Positions 1 through 11,500 of a DNA stretch of 64,000 nt are shown here, in pieces (positions within the stretch are counted from its first letter, which is position 1; every line of letters begins with the position of its first letter). The DNA lies in contig NC_087066.1 in the NCBI RefSeq assembly GCF_963678635.1, forward strand, positions 52,034,312 to 52,098,311, written 5' to 3'. The notes beneath the pieces were generated by a model. It searched no databases. It saw only the letters and a list, made by a program, of their open reading frames with translations, and had not been told where the DNA came from. Origin of the DNA: Symsagittifera roscoffensis (taxonomy: Eukaryota > Xenacoelomorpha > Acoela > Convolutidae). A program made the position numbers and the translations under genes.

Positions 1-213
1 TAGTTGCCTCTCCAAGAGACCTACACGCAATAAATCAGTATGCTCTAGATCTATTGAGACTAATTGAGACTAGCAGATATAAGAGTAAGATTAAGATCGG
101 TATTAGACTAAGAAGTTGCACGAATCTATCCGGACGAAAACAAGGTAGCGTGACGAGCAGACGGTGTACCCTATCTGAAATTACTCTATGATTTAAACCT
201 AGAATATAACTCA
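1..213 (+). mobile_element. Degenerate Gypsy-type LTR fragment
   Basis: This stretch aligns with the 3' half of the 408-bp LTR found at 23280 and 36856. It shares the runs around the AATAAA-like motif, the long segment beginning TTGCACGAATCTATCC, and an ending in ACTCA. Substitutions and small indels are scattered along it, so it is an older copy or a sister family. The window edge cuts its 5' part. The primer-binding site that follows the intact 5' LTR is absent after 213, so this is a 3' LTR or a solo LTR. Confidence 0.8.
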
Positions 214-227
214 CAAGGTAGTAAACA

Positions 228-319
228 TCATCAAAATCTGATTTAACGTAACTAATCTTTTTGTTATTAAACGTCATCAAAAACCGATTTGACCTAACTA
301 ATCTTTTTGTTTCGAAGCT
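228..319. repeat. 46-bp tandem duplication
   Basis: Two adjacent copies of about 46 bp, each beginning AAAC(A/G)TCATCAAAA and ending ACTAATCTTTTTGTT. From 320 to about 1000 the sequence is AT-rich and I see no gene in it. Confidence 0.7.
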
Positions 320-999
320 TGAGCAAGTTTGTATACTCAAAAAAGTCTCCTCCATCAGAAATACAGAGAGCAAAAGTACACAAGGAGAGTTTTACTGCAA
401 ACTATTGCGTTTCAAGGACTTCCTCTAAAATTGTTCAAAACTAAGGTTCGCCGCAGTAATGAGAAGTATTACTATGCAAAGTTTTGTCATATGTGTTTTC
501 ATTATCAGCGTTCTAGGCTTAGCTTTGATAAATAAATAACATATTCATTAAAAAAAATTAGAAAAAATCTTTTTTAATGCTGAAAACTTTAGATAAAATT
601 TATTCTCACATTTGTTTTCAGGCAAACATGAAAAACGAAAAGTCAATTAAAAAGCGTTTATTACAATTTTATTTTCTTTTTTTCTCTATTGTTTGATAGC
701 CTAGAAAAACTGAATATAATCTGTATATAATCTGTTCAAAACGAGAATACACAAAATCCGTTAAAATTCTACTTAAATTAATTTGAATAGATTTTATTGT
801 TAAAAAAATCCGTAGAAAAATGAAATCAAAATTTTGACAAAAGCCAAAATAAGTCGACTTTAGAATGGACTGAAACTGTTTTTCTTAGCTACATTTTTTT
901 TCAAACTGAATAGATTTTTTTAGGTCTTTACTAAATTATTTGTACAAAATTGATTGCAAACCGTTTCTTGTCAGTACGGGTTGTTTTGAAAGTTAAGCG

Positions 1000-1860
1000 A
1001 AATTGCACCGTATCCACCTCAGTCGCGAGGAATAAAATATTAGTCGCGCCGTCTCCACCTCGGTCTGGAAAGTTGCGCCGTCTCCGTATTGGTCTGGAAA
1101 ATTGAGCCGTCTCCACCTCGGTCTGGAAAGTCGCGCCGTATCTACCTCAGTCGCGAGGAATACAATCTTGGTCGCGCCGTCTCCACCTCGGTCTGGAAAG
1201 TCGCGCTGTATCCACCTCATTCGCGAGGAATATAATCTTGGTCGCGCCGTCTCCACCTCAGTCTGGAAAGTCGCACTGTATCCACCTCAGTCGCGAGGAG
1301 CTTAATTCTGGTCGCGCCATCTCCACTTCGGTCTGGAAAGTAGCGCCATCTCCACCTCGGTCGCGAAATCCCTGAAAAATCTGAGGGCGCACCGTTTCCT
1401 GAGTCGCGCCGTATCCACCATGGTCGAGAAATCCCTGAAAAACTTTTTTTAAGTTGCGCCGTCTCCATGTTGCTCTGAAAAGTCGCGCCGTCTTCATCTG
1501 GTTCTGGAAAGTCTGGAAATAGCTAGGTTTGGTTGCGCCGGTCACGCCATTTCCTGACTCGCAGGGTCGCGCCATATCCGCCTAGGTCGCGAAAGTCGCG
1601 CCTTAGTTTTTCGGAAAGTCTGGAAATGGCAACTCTTGGTCGCGAGAGTCTGGACATACCAAATATGAGTCGCGATGTTTTGGTCGCGCCACCTCTGCTT
1701 CGGCGCGATAGTCGCAACGGATCATCATGGTCGCAAAAGTCTGGAAATGCCATGTTTTGGTCGCCAAAGCCTGGACATGCCTAATTTTGGTCTGGAAAGT
1801 CTGGAAATGCCAAAATTTTGTCGCGAAAGTATGGACATGAGTTTGGGACCTCGACCCTGA
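1000..1860. repeat. GC-rich minisatellite with higher-order units
   Basis: Degenerate tandem repeats are built from modules such as GTCGCGCCGTCTCCACCTCG, TCTGGAAAG and TCGCGAGGAATA. In the first half the modules combine into units of roughly 70 bp. From about 1575 a related 29-30-bp unit (TCGCAAAAGTCTGGAAATGC and variants) takes over. The block is much richer in GC than its surroundings. Short open frames occur on both strands, but they are fragmentary and look like by-products of the repeat. Confidence 0.85.
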
Positions 1861-2093
1861 AAGACCGCTCAAAAACCGCTCAAAAACCGCTCAAATCTTG
1901 CTTGAAAAACCGTTCAAAAATCACCGCAAGAAATGAGCGGTTTTTGAGCGGTTTTTTAAGCAAGATTTGAGCGGTTTGAGCGGTTTTTCCAAAAAAACCG
2001 CCCAAACCGCTCAAACCGCTCAAACCGCTCAAATCTTGCTGGAAAACCGCTCAAACCGCTCAAATCTTGAGCGGTTTTTGAGCGGGATCTCGA
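1861..2093. repeat. AACCGCTCA array in both orientations
   Basis: The 9-mer AACCGCTCA and its reverse complement TGAGCGGTT recur many times. Forward runs sit at each end and an inverted run lies in the middle, so the block can fold into hairpins. It is bracketed by near-identical direct motifs, GGGACCTCGACCC and GGGATCTCGACCC. Confidence 0.85.
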
Positions 2094-2448
2094 CCCGGGA
2101 TGAAACTCTCAGCTGACAATCGTGCAAGAAAACATTGATACTGATACGAATAGACTGATCTATGAATCTAGTCTAGGAGCATTTTAGAACGCGACGAGAA
2201 GATTTATCTTCATTTGAGAGCAGTAACCATGATATTAGCTTGCTCAAACTAAATATATAAACTTTAAATTCTTCATTAAACAAAACTTTTAATTTTGAGC
2301 TTGAAACAAAAAATTATTTAATCAAAATATTGATGTTACTCATGCTAAATAGATCATCTTTTTCCAAAAGAGCAGCTTGGGTTCAAAATTGTATATTGTA
2401 TCATAATCAGTTTAATGATAATATAATCACAAGTAATAGTCAAATTGA

Positions 2449-2571
2449 CTAAACTGTGAGGTAGGTGCTTTTGAAGTAGCGATTGTACACGAAGTAGACG
2501 ACTGAAGAGACGACTACAAGTGCCAATATCAGCCCCAGCACTATGGCTGCATTTCGTCCACTGTTATTCAC
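2449..2571 (-). CDS. LRR gene exon 8: transmembrane helix and tail
   Basis: Codes residues 399-438 and the TAG stop. The acceptor is ATGATTGCAG|GTG. After VNNSGRNA comes a hydrophobic run of about 22 residues (AIVLGLILALVVVSSVVYFV). The tail has basic residues just inside the membrane (N-R-Y-F-K) and ends YLTV. An ATTAAA poly(A)-like hexamer lies about 35 nt after the stop on this strand. Confidence 0.9.
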   Translation of the reverse strand: MNNSGRNAAIVLGLILALVVVSSVVYFVYNRYFKSTYLTV

Positions 2572-5500
2572 CTGCAATCATAACTCAAGGTCGAAAAGTT
2601 AATAACTAAAGATAATACCGGATTAACGTCCATACAAGAAAAATACCTGTCATACAATTTCATATAAGGAGTCTATGGAAAAATTGCTTTTTGGTTCACC
2701 TGAAGTCATAAGACAAGGTCGCAAAGTTAATAACTAAAGTTAATTAATATTTAAAATAGGAGTAGGTAGCTCATGAGTTTCCAACGTGGGTTCGGTTCGA
2801 TTCGGTTATAATTAAGTCTGTTCGCATTTATTCGGCTTGACCCACAGAGCCAGCTATCCCTAGACTCCAAACAGAAAAGACTTTATAATTACAAGATGGG
2901 CAGCGTTTTTGAAATGGCTTAAGCATCACCTCAATTAGAAATTGGAAGTTTGAGGCGCATTGCCAATCCATCAATCTTGCTCAATGCTTAAGCGCACGCT
3001 CCCTTCAAGATCTTTAACCCTCCAACGCGTTCCTATTCGGTATGTTTTACGATACTAATTTTTTGCAGAGCAGCCCTAGAATTTCTATGAGACGCCTTTG
3101 GCGACACTATACCAATTTTAGGAGGAAGCGCGGTTGAAAAACTGCAATTTTCATGTTAAAAATTTCCATAAATTTTCAAAAACTGCAATTGGTCGCGGTG
3201 CATAGAAATTAGAAACTGACACGATAAAATTTTATTGGAAAATTGGAATAAGCCCCCCGTAAAATAAGTTTCGTAGAAAAGAAACTATGGTAGAAAACTT
3301 CCATGAATTCCGCGCAAAATACAGGGAACGTGAAAGTTAACGTCACATTAGTGACCATTAGTGTCCGTGGATTCCAGAACGAGCAAAGATGGCTACTTGT
3401 TCCGGATTCCGCAAATGTAAGCAGATTCCACAAAATGAAATTGGATATCGCAAATGTGGGTGCATTCCGCAAAGTTAAGCGAAGTACGTAGTTTTTGTGT
3501 ATTATATTGAACTAAAACAGTTATCGCATGACCAATTAAGAACTGAAGGTAGAATTTGTATCTATCAAATGCGGAACTTAAAAGCAAGTATTTAACTATT
3601 GTCTCTCGCTTAAAGATGTGGATCCCGCTTAAAATTGATTAAATGTGGCATTAATTTGAAAGCAGTCGATTGAAGGCTAAAATGAAATGAAAACTAATTA
3701 TAGTGAGCTTTATAATCAGGAGTTCGCCAATTTCAACAGTGTAATTTCCTTGCTAACGTTTTTGAGAAAGGTTCATCAATTTTTGATTTCTTTTTTCAGT
3801 AATTGAGATTTGGCTTGTGACTTCCAGCTGTTTCGCAGAAGTTGAGATTGAACTGTTGTCAGTAAATAAAGTTGAAGTGTTTACAAAAATAGAGATTAAA
3901 CTGTTGGCAGTGTTTAAAAGTCAATTGTTGGAAAATTTTGCTGATGACCAACAAAAAATTCATTTAAAACGTAATTTCAAAACCTATCTATTAGAATATG
4001 TTAATAGAAAGCGCAAACAAAACAAGGATTCCGCCTAATTGTAATTTAACTGTACACATAAAATAATATTTGTTTGTGGATTCCATACGACCCAAATTTT
4101 TTTGTTCGTGAAATCGAAAACAGCAAGGAAGATCAAAGAAAAAAATGTGGATTCCGCGACAAATCTGTTTCCGACATCTCGCAGAAACGCTTAAAACTTC
4201 CAAAATACATAGTCTCGTATTTAGCCTTGTAATGAACTTCTTTGGAAATATCCCAAATAAAAATTTACCCTGTTTTTTGATTTTTTTAAAAATTTTCTTG
4301 CATGTTTTCAATTATAGAATCTTATTTGAAAATTTTCCGACGTCATGTGGATTATGAAAATATTTCAAGTTCTTATGGTGTTGTATGAAACTGGTGTTGT
4401 ATGATGATTTTTTTTGCTACTCATTTTGAAATTTAAAATTACTGTGCACATTGGTTCACTGAATTCAGCAATTTCAAAGAGAACTTAACTTTACTAGTTC
4501 AGAAACAAAAAATTGAGAAACTTAACTTAATCAATTCTTGGATCCTAAATTTGGAATACCAAGCGAGAAAAAAAGTGATGTCATCATAAAAAAGCATGCC
4601 AAAAACATAAGAAATAGGCATGCACCAAAACTCGCAAAAATCTTTTTATAAAATTGTAACTTTAAAATTAAAATAAAAGTTCAAAAAACTGCTCAATTAG
4701 CCAATATAAACTAAGTGTTTGAAAAAGCGCGCGCCAAAAACAAAATTGTGCGGCCAAATATTTCAAAAATGATTTAAAAAATGATCTTTTTAAATTTGAG
4801 TCGCAATGCTCTTTGCAGGAAGGCCATCATGAAAATCCGCCCTCTCGATGTAATTCGAGATCCACCCCTCCACCCCAGACAGACTATTCTTAGGAATTAT
4901 CGCATTCATTTGTTTTCGACAACTTCTATCTAAACATGATTTTACATAAACGGATTGCTATACCATGTTTAATTTAATCTGTCTTTTTTAAAAAGAAAAT
5001 CAAGCCGGCTTAAGGTATGATTAGTGGCTCACACTTCTTTTAATTTAATTAGGTTGTAACGCCACCCAATAACTAAATGATTAAGCTGCAGAAATGGATT
5101 GACATCTAATCGCTGTGTGGGGGCGGGGCAGATTAGACACTAAGCATAATGTTAAGGCGTTCTATTCGAGAGCTTCAGATCGTGTATCCGATCCCATGCC
5201 CTAGCAATGATATTCAGTGACGTCGAGCTCTCACTTGACTTCTGGTTTCAGGTCTATAAATACTTGAGCGAATTCGGCTGCAAATAGTGGTGCCAAGAAC
5301 AGCTGCAATAGTGTTACCAGGTAAAAATTTTGGATGCAAAAACACGACATTGAGCCGTTGAAAAGAGCGTCGCTCATCAAATTAACTCGTAAAAAGATGG
5401 TAAATGTTCGTTTACCGTTCCGGGCGAAGGCGGACTGGTTGGTCTATTACAAGGAATATCCGCCTCAGAAAGAGAAGAGAGGGTTCGGCCGGAGAGCTCG

Positions 5501-8500
5501 GCTGGTTTGAGACAGGTTCCGCTGATAGTGACCTGAAAAAGACGGAGATGATCATACACTGATAAGATATTTAAGATATTACTTCAAGTACGGATATGAC
5601 GTTCACTGATTAGACCTTACTTTTCTAAGCTAAAGTGTCGGAGTCCTAACTCGAAGGTTAAATATTTGAGCCTAAGAAGCTGTGTCTTACATTCAATAGA
5701 GTACAAGAACAAGAGCCCATCAAGCCTAAAAGAATTTCAAAACCTCTACGCGTAATTGAAAAGCCATTTATCAATGTAATTGCACCACAATACTACAAAA
5801 AATTTTTGAAAAGTTGAGTTTGGCTTTGGCAGTTTTTCCCATTATAAACCTTATTTTAAAAAAATTGCAGTAGCACCATCGTTATAGATTTGTTTTTTTT
5901 TGAAGGTGCGGCTAAATTTACTGGGGGTTCTATAATGGGAGAGAGTCCTTGCTTTCTCATGAAAAGGGTTGAGCGAATGTTAAGTGAAACAGTTGAAAAG
6001 GTGAATTTACATTTTTGGGTGACAGCCCCTTGTCCTTTTCCAGGTTGTTGAGGAGTCTCGGGATCCAGACCATCTCACATTCGCAGTCCAGGGGAGTCCC
6101 GTCCAGCTCTATTTCCAGAATGTCGTACGAGTTCACTGAATACAGGAACGGGTCAAACAACTCCTAAAATATGCAATAAATGAAACGCCTAAATAGAATA
6201 TGCAAGAAATGATGTATCATATAATTGATAGTTCATATAAAAACTGAATAACAAATGCAATTATAAGCTATTAAAAATGTGTTAAGTCCGTGACCAGTTT
6301 AAATAAATAGTAGCATATACTTCTACTTATTGAAGGCAGTGTTTTTGGGACCATTTAAAAGCCATTTTGATAAAGATTCGTTTTCCTATGTTTCAGGGAT
6401 TCGACCCCCTCACTAAATATACCCCCTGATTTGTCTCCCTTTTCAAATATATATTCATTTAAAAATCACAGAAAACAATTTGCAACTTTTTACTATTTGT
6501 GTTGTATGAACTATCTTTTTTTTCAACCTAAGTCGCAAATATTGTTGCGACGCAAATATTAATGCGGCAAAATGTGTTCATTTTAAAAATGCTCACTTTG
6601 ATCAATAACCAGCTATTAGTACAGCCAATGTTAAGGCTATTAACACAGACTATTATATCACAAATTCCTGATTGATAAAAATTATGACAATGTATGGAAT
6701 CGGTTTTTTAAACGCTTTGGAAAACTTTCGTTTTTCTCAAATACTAATCTACCGACTTTCAAAAGAGTGGAAGTAATGGCGATTCTGGCCACTCCTCTGT
6801 TTGCCTGCATACTCCCCTAGCCTCTTTCTACCTTACCCCACTTTCTACAGCCTTCGAAAAAATTATGTGGGGGTAATTTGTGTTTTCTCGAAAAACACCC
6901 ACCGAAACCTGACATTTTGGTTCAATCGATAAAACAGGTTGCGGAAGCTTCCCTGCATAAGCGACTACGCCCATTTTTTTTTCACAAAAGGTTATGGCCC
7001 TAAAAAAATTTTTGACCATGTTTTGAAACTTTCACACTTTTCTCAAAAACTACTCTCTCAATTCTGAGATTTTAGTTTCAATCTAAGGAACGGGTTGTGG
7101 GAAGCTCCTCTGCGTCAGCCCATACGTTCAAACTTTTTCACACAAAAAGTTTTGACCCTCTGAATAGTCGAATTTTCGATTTTTTGACCGTTTTTTCAAA
7201 CTTTTTGACTTTTCTCGAAAAGTACGCTCCCAAATCTGAGATTTTGGTTTCGATTGGTAGAACGGGTTGTGGGAAGCTCTGCTGCATAAGCGGTTACGCC
7301 CATTTTTAAACAAAAAAGTTGTGACCATCGGACCAGGGAAAAGTAGAATTTTTGACTGTTTTTCGAATGTTTTGACTTTTCTCAAAAACTGCACTTCCGA
7401 ATCTGAGATACTGGTTTCAACGAAGAGAGAAAAAGCTTTCTGTGTAAGCGCTCACATTCAATTTTCTAACACAATAATTTTTCTGATTTTTTGTCCGTTT
7501 TAACATTTCATGAATTGCTACGCTTGAAAATTTGAGCCGGAAACAAGTTTTGGGAAAATTGCAGAATTACGAAATTTTTCTGTCATCCTTAAATAAACCA
7601 ACAATCAAGGTTTTGGGTAGAGCTCAATGCATAAATTTTTTAAATAACCTACTTCATCCCGCATCAGTACAACAAATTCAAAAAATATCAAATAGGTACC
7701 TCCAGCTTTAGCTGGGCCTCTAGTAGTTTTTAAGATTTGAGGTATCATGGACCTGTAGAGCAGAGGCAGGGAAGGAGACCCGCAACAAAATAAGAGGGTG
7801 CGAGCCTGGGCAGGGTCGGATGTCTTTATAAACTTTTTCTTGTACTAGTTAATGCGTCCGCTCTATAAAATGAAGAATGTTACTCGGTAAATTTCTTTTT
7901 TTTTCTCATTGTACAATTTCACTGGTACTGCTAATGCGTCATAATTGGCTTGCGTCACTTGAAAAACTTCGTAGACTCAAAGTTTTACCCATTCAGGTTT
8001 TCGCAGTTGCCCTATTGGTCTTGTTCTTGCTTGTGTATGCGAAGTGCAACTTCGCCTCTGTGTAAGATGTAGATTTTTTCCAGTTATTTTACCAACATAA
8101 ATCCCTCAAAAATTGGTTGAATTCTTAAGAAAATTTCCGAAAAATTCTAAAGCAAATATTGTGAAAAATTATAGACACTTTGCGCAATAAACACCAATTC
8201 ATGCTTGGCTTTGTTGCTAAAATTTATGACGGTTTATCCACATTGTTGCGCCCCTGTTTCAGAGATATACGTATTTTTGGCTTTTTTTCTGGGCTGGGTA
8301 ATTTTGCCTCACCCTCAAGCAACGAGCACGGATCATGGTGGGCCTCGAACATCCCACCTCCTGTTTGAGAGGCGGAGTTGTAACCACTTCACAACAACTC
8401 CGCATTAAATTCATTGACAAAAGTCGTGCTTGCCTGCGAGATGAACTCGAGATAGGCGCTGTTCCGGAAACTTATTCGGATCTGATGACCCGAAAACTGA

Positions 8501-11500
8501 GGAGCCATGCCTTGGAAGGCGATTCCGGATATGTAGTTCATGTATGTGTTGCCGATGCTGAGGTCCTCGATGAAATCTGAGATAAAAAATCAATTCGGTT
8601 TCATGAACTATTTCGTGAAGCGACAATTCGTAACAGGCGACAATTCGTAACAGGCGACAATTCGTAACATGCTACAATTCGTAACAGTAGATTAAGCGAT
8701 GAACACTGATTCACGCGCAGTATTTCTCTCGTGCCGAAGGTAAGCGCAGCGGAGCAAGCGTATTCTACTTGCCCATACCTCGTTAGGAATGTTCGCTTGT
8801 TACGAATTTCCGCCTGCAACGAATTGTCGCCCTACCAAAAAAATTCTATTTTCAATAACAATTAACAATTATCAAAATCTGTCTAAGTTTTGGAGGTGAA
8901 AAACTTGAGGTTTTTTGCCCAAATCATTTTTTTAATTTTAGACGATCGTAGATTTTGGTTCTGTCAATGTTTTTAGTTTCATTAAGAACAATCAATAACT
9001 GTCAAAACTTGCTTTAAAAATGATTTGACTTTTTTGGCTGAATCAATTAAGTTTCATAAGGACAAAGGTCAAGTGATTACAAAAAATATGATGTCATTTA
9101 AAATGTATTTTTTTTCCAGCTGATCTGTTAAAACATTGTACCCGTGTTCTTTTAATTTTAACAGTTCGCTAAAAGTATTTTTTTTTGAAATTAACCAAAT
9201 CTTTTTTTTATTGATTTCAGCAAACAATTATGTGTAGCCTATATAGAACTTAAGTTCTAGGTGTGGGGAAAATTAAGGATTGAAAGTGTCGAGAGAGTTG
9301 AAACCGGGGGGGGGGGGGCAAAGGAAATTAAAATAGTCAAAAAAAATAATAACTTAGATTGTGAAAGTAGTCATCGTTGATAGAGTTGATTAGATTGTAA
9401 TCCAGCGACAGAACATGCAAGGAAGAGGGCATTTTTGGCACTGTGGAATCCAGAGTGGTGATCTTGTTGTTGTCCAGCAGAAGTTGTTCCAGACGAGTCA
9501 AGTCCGACAGGTCGCTCATTTTGCTGAGAAGGTTGTCCGCAAGTTTAAGTACCTTTTCAACATGTCAAGTTAGTTATGATTATTTGAAATACAAGTACCC
9601 GAAACGTTTTCGGCTAATCAAAACTCAAAAGTAAAAGTTCAACAAGCACGTGAAGCATTCATTTTATGCGAATTTTCATCTACCGAAATGAGAAGAAAAT
9701 GATTAAAAGTTTGAAGAAAAACTGAATTTGGGTTTCAAAATTAGCTCTCTAGATAAATTGTATAATTTAAGTTTGGATCCTGTTATTTATCCCTCACAGC
9801 CTCCTCCTACTAGCAAAAGGAGGTCCTAATTTTTGGTAGTAGGTCAGTAAATCGATGTATCAGTAAACCAAAAACGGGCAGACCAGATCAGTTAACCGAA
9901 AATTAATGGTTCACACTAGCTAAAAACTTAATCAAATTTCCTCAAAACAAAAATGAATCAAATAATGAAATGAAATAGCTCTTAACCTCGTAGTTTTAAA
10001 ATTATTGTTCTACTAGCTAAGGGTTAATTGTTCCGACTTTCGATACGAAAGTAACGGAATATTTGTGCACGGGGGTGGCTTTTTTTTCTTCAGACAAATT
10101 TCGACTTTTTAACTAGCCATTTTTGACGGAATTTTTAAATATCATTCAAAAGGTATTGTTGTCCTGAGCTCAAATTTGAAAAGATATTTCACCTGTGATC
10201 ATTTTTCGTAAAGTTATGAGGGTTTAAAGATTGCCATTTTGGTCATTTTGACCAATTTGGGACAATTAACGCGCGATATAATTCGCGCTATTAACGCGTA
10301 AGCGGAGATTTAATCCGTCTTATAAATCGTTCCAAGTTGGTTGAATGAAATTTATTTGCCATAATTGATATGTTACAAGGAACGAAATCTCTCTTTTTGT
10401 ACTTTAAATGGCGTGTGGGGGGATGATTTTCATAAAAAATTTCAAATTTTAGAAAAAAAAATTTCATTTTATTTTTTTTTCATTTACTTTTTTATGTTAT
10501 TACTGCTGCTCCATAAACCTTAAAAAGCAGTCGAGTCGGAACATTCAGTACTTTGCTCTGATAGCAGCAGTCTTGTTTATATTATAAATATTTAATTCCG
10601 AATTTGATGTAAGTGTTACGTAATTTGGTTTACTGATCTGGTAATTTCAAATTATCTCTTTTGCAAAAATATTACCACGGCTAACGGCTCTCATTTTCTA
10701 TCATAAAATAATACCAGATGGCCAAGCGGACTCAGACAAAGTAACATAACATAACAGTTGACGTAGGTTCGAGTCACCCACTTGCCCATGTATTAATATA
10801 CTAAAAAAGGGGGTTATGTCCTATTTTCACAGTTTTTTGATTCTAATTCGGTTCAGCCTTGATTAAGGCTGAACCCAAAAAAGAGCAATTTGTCGCAAGA
10901 ACATAACCGACCGGTTCTTGTGGCTAGCTTGCGCCGATTTGTACCGAAACAAGCTGTATTGTTGAAACTATGAACTTGTTTAACAGCGAAATTTGAATGA
11001 AAATTATCAATATAGCCGATAAATTTTGTATTGCCGAGAATACGAATTCATTATTGTTCCGACTTTTGATACGAAAGTAACGGAATATTTGTGCTCGGGG
11101 TGGGTTTTTTTTTCTTCAGACAAATTTCGACTTTTTAACTAGCCATCTTTGACGGAATTTTTTATATCATTCAAAAGGAATTGTTATCCTGAGCTTAAAT
11201 TTGAAAAGATATTTCACCTGTGATCATTTTTCGTAAAGTTATGAGGGTTTAAAGATTGCCATTTTGGCCATTTTGACCAACGTGGGACAATTAACGCGCG
11301 ATATTATTCGCGCTATTTTTGCGCAAGCGGAGATTTAATCCGTCTTATAAATCGTTTCAAATTGGTTGAACGAAGCTTATTTGCCATAATTGATTTGTTG
11401 CAAGGAACGAAATATATCCTTTTGTACTTTATATGGCGTGTGCGGGGATAATTTTTATAAAAAAAACTTCAAATTTTTGAAAAAAAAAATCATTTTATTT

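Larger units (their letters stand above)
2572..5415 (-). other. Intron 7 of the LRR gene
   Basis: Contains the duplicated acceptor at 2699, a short array of ATTCCGCAAA-type repeats (3390-3480) and a plus-strand promoter-like cluster near 5119-5262. The stretch 2780-3300 and most of 3480-5110 is AT-rich, with no coding sequence I can support. Confidence 0.7.

Noticed and set aside
8411-8420. GT donor (ACTTTT|GTCAAT) for LRR exon 5
   Set aside because: In phase, but a poor consensus match, and it would add ten residues that spoil the LRR spacing. The GC donor is better.
8620-8687. CRISPR-like array
   Set aside because: The 17-mers are contiguous with no spacers, have inverted partners, and lie in a eukaryotic intron.
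10716-10785. Functional tRNA gene in the BEL LTR
   Set aside because: A and B boxes match, but no acceptor or anticodon stem can be drawn and both LTRs carry it.
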